Shown: positions 53,695 to 55,837 of the stretch, one piece after another
Layout: each line of letters opens with the position of its first letter
Position numbering within the stretch: the first letter of the stretch is position 1
From: Tannerella sp. oral taxon 808
GTDB lineage: Bacteria; Bacteroidota; Bacteroidia; Bacteroidales; Tannerellaceae
Length of the DNA stretch: 55,837 nucleotides
Assembly (NCBI GenBank): GCA_002890585.1
Contig: MIQB01000005.1
Coordinates: forward strand, 1-55,837
Direction: 5' to 3'
The notes under the pieces: model-generated
The model's input: the letters and a program-made list of their open reading frames with translations, nothing else
What the model was told of the DNA's origin: nothing
The model's database searches: none
Program-made: the position numbers and the translations under genes

Positions 53695-54840
53695 ATGGCG
53701 ATTTTAGCATTTCAAAAACCGGATAAAGTATTGATGCTGGAGGCGAGCAGCACCTTCGGGAAGTTTGAGTTTCGCCCTTTGGAGCCGGGCTACGGTATCA
53801 CGATCGGTAATGCGTTACGCCGTATTCTTCTGTCTTCGCTGGAAGGTTATGCCTTCTCGTCGGTGAAGATTGAAGGAGTGGATCATGAGTTTGCTACGAT
53901 TCCGGGGGTGATGGAGGATATGACCAACATCATCCTTAACCTGAAGCAGGTGCGCTTCAAATATATCGGTGCTCCGATCGAAGACGAGGAGGAGGAGCCG
54001 GAAGAGAATGAAAATGAAGAGGTGACAAGCGAAAGCACGGGCACTGAGGCACCGGCGGAGGAGCCGGAAGCGGAAGCTGAGCCGGAGGTGGAAGAACCGG
54101 CGCCGAAGGTGGAGCCAGCGGCGATAGAGGAGCTGCCAAAGGTGTGGCTACACGTTGCTGACCGTGAGGTGCTGAAGGCTGGTGACCTGCAACCGGCGGG
54201 CTTTGAGGTGTTGAACCCTGAGTTGGAGATCTGCCACTTGCAGCCGGGTGCGTCGTTCCAGATAGAGCTGAGGCTTAGCAAGGGACGAGGCTATGTTCCG
54301 GCTGATGAGCAGATGGATCCGGCTACGGCAGCCGATACGCAAGTGATCGCCATTGACTCCATCTACACCCCAATTCGGAATGTGAAGTACACTGTGGAGA
54401 ACTTCCGCGTGGAGCAGAAGACGGACTATGAGAAGCTGCTGCTTGAGATTACGACCGACGGATCTATCCACCCCAAGGACGCCCTGCGTGAGGCCGCCAA
54501 GATCTTGATCCATCATTTTGTGCTCTTCTCTGACGAGCGCATTGCGGTGGAGAAGATCGAGTCCATCGCCTCGGACGAGGGGTTTGACGAGGAGATGCTG
54601 CACACGCGGCAGCTGCTTAAAACGAAGCTGACGGACATGAACCTTTCGGTCAGGGCGCTCAACTGCCTGAAGTCGGCCAACGTGGAGACGGTCGGCGAGT
54701 TGGTGCAGTATAACAAGAGCGACCTTTTGAAGTTCCGCAACTTCGGTAAGAAGTCGCTCACGGAGCTCGACGAGCTGCTGGAGAACCTTGAGCTGTCGTT
54801 CGGGATGGATATTTCAAAGTATAAATTAGATAAGGACTAA
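53695..54840 (+). CDS. rpoA: RNA polymerase alpha subunit with an acidic insertion
   Basis: 381 residues, against about 330 in the family. The N-terminal dimerisation domain has FGKFEFRPLEPGYGITIGNA and ALRRILLSSLEGYAFSSVKI; the C-terminal domain, which binds UP-element DNA and activators, has LSVRALNCLKSANVETVGEL. Between QVRFKYIGAP (about 85-94) and ELPKVWLHVADREVLKAGD (about 147) lies a Glu/Pro/Ala-rich insertion of about 50 residues with runs of Asp/Glu. It sits in the second part of the N-terminal domain, where family members continue directly. The ATG at 53695 is used; the longer frame starting at 53602 overlaps rpsD. The frame is intact through the insertion. Confidence 0.97.
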   Translation: MAILAFQKPDKVLMLEASSTFGKFEFRPLEPGYGITIGNALRRILLSSLEGYAFSSVKIEGVDHEFATIPGVMEDMTNIILNLKQVRFKYIGAPIEDEEEEPEENENEEVTSESTGTEAPAEEPEAEAEPEVEEPAPKVEPAAIEELPKVWLHVADREVLKAGDLQPAGFEVLNPELEICHLQPGASFQIELRLSKGRGYVPADEQMDPATAADTQVIAIDSIYTPIRNVKYTVENFRVEQKTDYEKLLLEITTDGSIHPKDALREAAKILIHHFVLFSDERIAVEKIESIASDEGFDEEMLHTRQLLKTKLTDMNLSVRALNCLKSANVETVGELVQYNKSDLLKFRNFGKKSLTELDELLENLELSFGMDISKYKLDKD

Positions 54841-54846
54841 AACACG

Positions 54847-55317
54847 ATGAGACATAATAGAAAAGTAAATCATTTGGGGCGCACCAAGGCGCATCGCGAG
54901 GCGATGCTAGCTAACATGGCCTCGTCGCTGATTAAGCATAAGCGGATCTTTACGACCACGGCCAAGGCCAAGTCGCTGCGGAAATACGTGGAGCCGCTGA
55001 TCACCAAGTCGAAGGACACCTCGGTGCACTCGCAGCGCATCGTCTTCTCCACCTTGCAAGACAAGCACGCCGTGAAGGAGCTCTTCACCGAGATTTCGCC
55101 CAAGATCATGGACCGTCCGGGGGGCTACACCCGCATCATTAAGACGGGCCTGCGCGAGGGCGATAGTGCCTCGATGTGCTTCATTGAGCTGGTGGATTAC
55201 AATACCAACATGCTCAAGACGGCCGCGGGTGGGCGTAAGGGTTCGGGTCGGACACGCCGCTCGCGCAAGAAGTCGGGCGCTACGGACGCTACCGTGGTGG
55301 AAGAGACGACAGAATAA
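54847..55317 (+). CDS. rplQ: 50S ribosomal protein L17
   Basis: 156 residues: RHNRKVNHLGRTKAHREAML and LRKYVEPLITKSKDTSVHSQ identify L17. The C-terminus is extended beyond the core by about 30 residues, first basic (GRKGSGRTRRSRKKSG), then acidic (VVEETTE). It ends the ribosomal cluster 6 bp after rpoA. Confidence 0.98.
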   Translation: MRHNRKVNHLGRTKAHREAMLANMASSLIKHKRIFTTTAKAKSLRKYVEPLITKSKDTSVHSQRIVFSTLQDKHAVKELFTEISPKIMDRPGGYTRIIKTGLREGDSASMCFIELVDYNTNMLKTAAGGRKGSGRTRRSRKKSGATDATVVEETTE

Positions 55318-55382
55318 GAAATGAGTTGATAGTTTCCATTTCTCTGCCCGTCTGTTGGCTTGGTCAGGTGGGCAGATGTTAG

Positions 55383-55425
55383 GCCGGAGTGGTACGCAGA
55401 GAATAGTGTACGCTCCGGCTTTTTT
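55383..55425 (+). terminator. Intrinsic terminator of the ribosomal cluster
   Basis: GCCGGAGTGGTACGC and GTGTACGCTCCGGC form a stem with small bulge, followed by TTTTTTG. It lies 66 bp after rplQ and is the clearest rho-independent terminator in the window. Confidence 0.93.
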
Positions 55426-55496
55426 GTATCCCCTTCCCATCCCCGCAAGTGCCACGGAAAACGGGTTGGCGTTTGCGGGTGCCCGGCAAACACTAA

Positions 55497-55592
55497 AGTA
55501 TTCCCCACGAGACATGGTGGGTATTTATAGACGTGAGTTCGACGTAAGAATGAGGTTCCTTACGTCCACACCATGTCTTTGTTAGAGTACTC
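55497..55592. other. Nested inverted repeat of unknown role
   Basis: AGACATGGTG and CACCATGTCT pair around an inner perfect stem GACGTAAG/CTTACGTC, with AGTA...TACT at the outer ends. This gives a two-tier hairpin. No coding sense is seen; it could be a structured RNA or a remnant of a mobile element. Confidence 0.55.
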
Positions 55593-55606
55593 GGGCAGCC
55601 AAAATG

Positions 55607-55737
55607 TTTTTGGAAATGCTTGCGGGAATCCCGCAACGAACAAAAACTGCTTTTTGGCGCTTGCGGGATTTCCGCAACGAGAAAAAAATGCTTTTTGGTG
55701 TTTGCGGGATTTCCGCAACGAGAAAAAAGTGCTTTTT
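55607..55737. repeat. Tandem array, 41-bp unit, three copies
   Basis: Units contain TTGCGGGAATCCCGCAA (perfect 17-nt dyad, copy 1) or TTGCGGGATTTCCGCAA (imperfect, copies 2 and 3), followed by CGAGAAAAAAATGCTTTTTG. Period 41 bp. Apart from the terminator, nested hairpin and this array, the last 520 bp show nothing else. Confidence 0.92.
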
Positions 55738-55837
55738 GAGATTGTCGCACGGTCTTTTGTTTGGAGTCTATTGTTATGTGTCCGAATGTTCTTAACTTTA
55801 TGTAGTTCAAACCCAATAGTCAAGCAAGTATGTCTAC

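Overview
The window looks like a chromosome segment of a Bacteroidales bacterium, most likely Tannerella or a close relative. The evidence is TAnnTTTG-type -7 promoter boxes, a three-gene sdhCAB operon with one fused cytochrome b subunit, an RprX/RprY-like two-component system, a GT117/DUF2723 membrane protein, and an unbroken str-S10-spc-alpha ribosomal cluster with no tuf after fusA and no adk between secY and map. Genus placement is inference; no rRNA or tRNA gene was seen.

Layout. 0-36 kb is GC-rich, with mostly short transcription units on both strands: sdhCAB (minus); a NodB-type deacetylase and a large DUF2723 protein (minus); a small ribbon-helix-helix protein followed by cobC and cbiB (plus), converging on cobQ (minus); an AddB-like nuclease (minus); a REP-associated tyrosine transposase (minus); an ABC-F ATPase and an alpha/beta hydrolase (plus); rpsA (minus); an ECF sigma factor with a putative anti-sigma partner (minus) and a divergent DUF6249 membrane protein; rpoN (minus) divergent from rnz; a methyltransferase (plus); a flavin reductase and an LCMT-like methyltransferase (minus); rprY-rprX (minus); a lower-GC pair (DUF3800 protein plus unknown partner); then ftsE and an aspartate kinase (plus). 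From 36.9 to 55.3 kb the plus strand carries rpsL-rpsG-fusA-S10-spc-alpha genes without interruption, including rpmD and rpmJ, ending in a clear intrinsic terminator after rplQ.

The most unusual content lies between the genes. At least nine intergenic gaps hold tandem arrays with a unit of 40-42 bp, or 22 bp, uninterrupted by spacers. The sequence differs from locus to locus, but most show the same design: a short dyad next to an A-tract/T-tract block. Two 22-bp arrays (29.2-29.6 and 35.85-36.35 kb) are colinear inverted copies, with one exact 96-nt match, bracketing 6.2 kb that carries rprYX, the DUF3800 pair, ftsE and the aspartokinase. The array between rpoN and rnz is an approximately 790-bp imperfect palindrome. 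Separately, REP elements with a GTAG tetranucleotide next to a hairpin occur beside and inside the transposase gene that probably mobilises them, and one REP supplies the stop codons of two convergent genes.

Among the genes, RpoA carries an acidic insertion of about 50 residues in its N-terminal domain, and the ABC-F protein has one intact and one completely degenerate composite ATP site. Functional roles come from motif recognition; no database search was possible.
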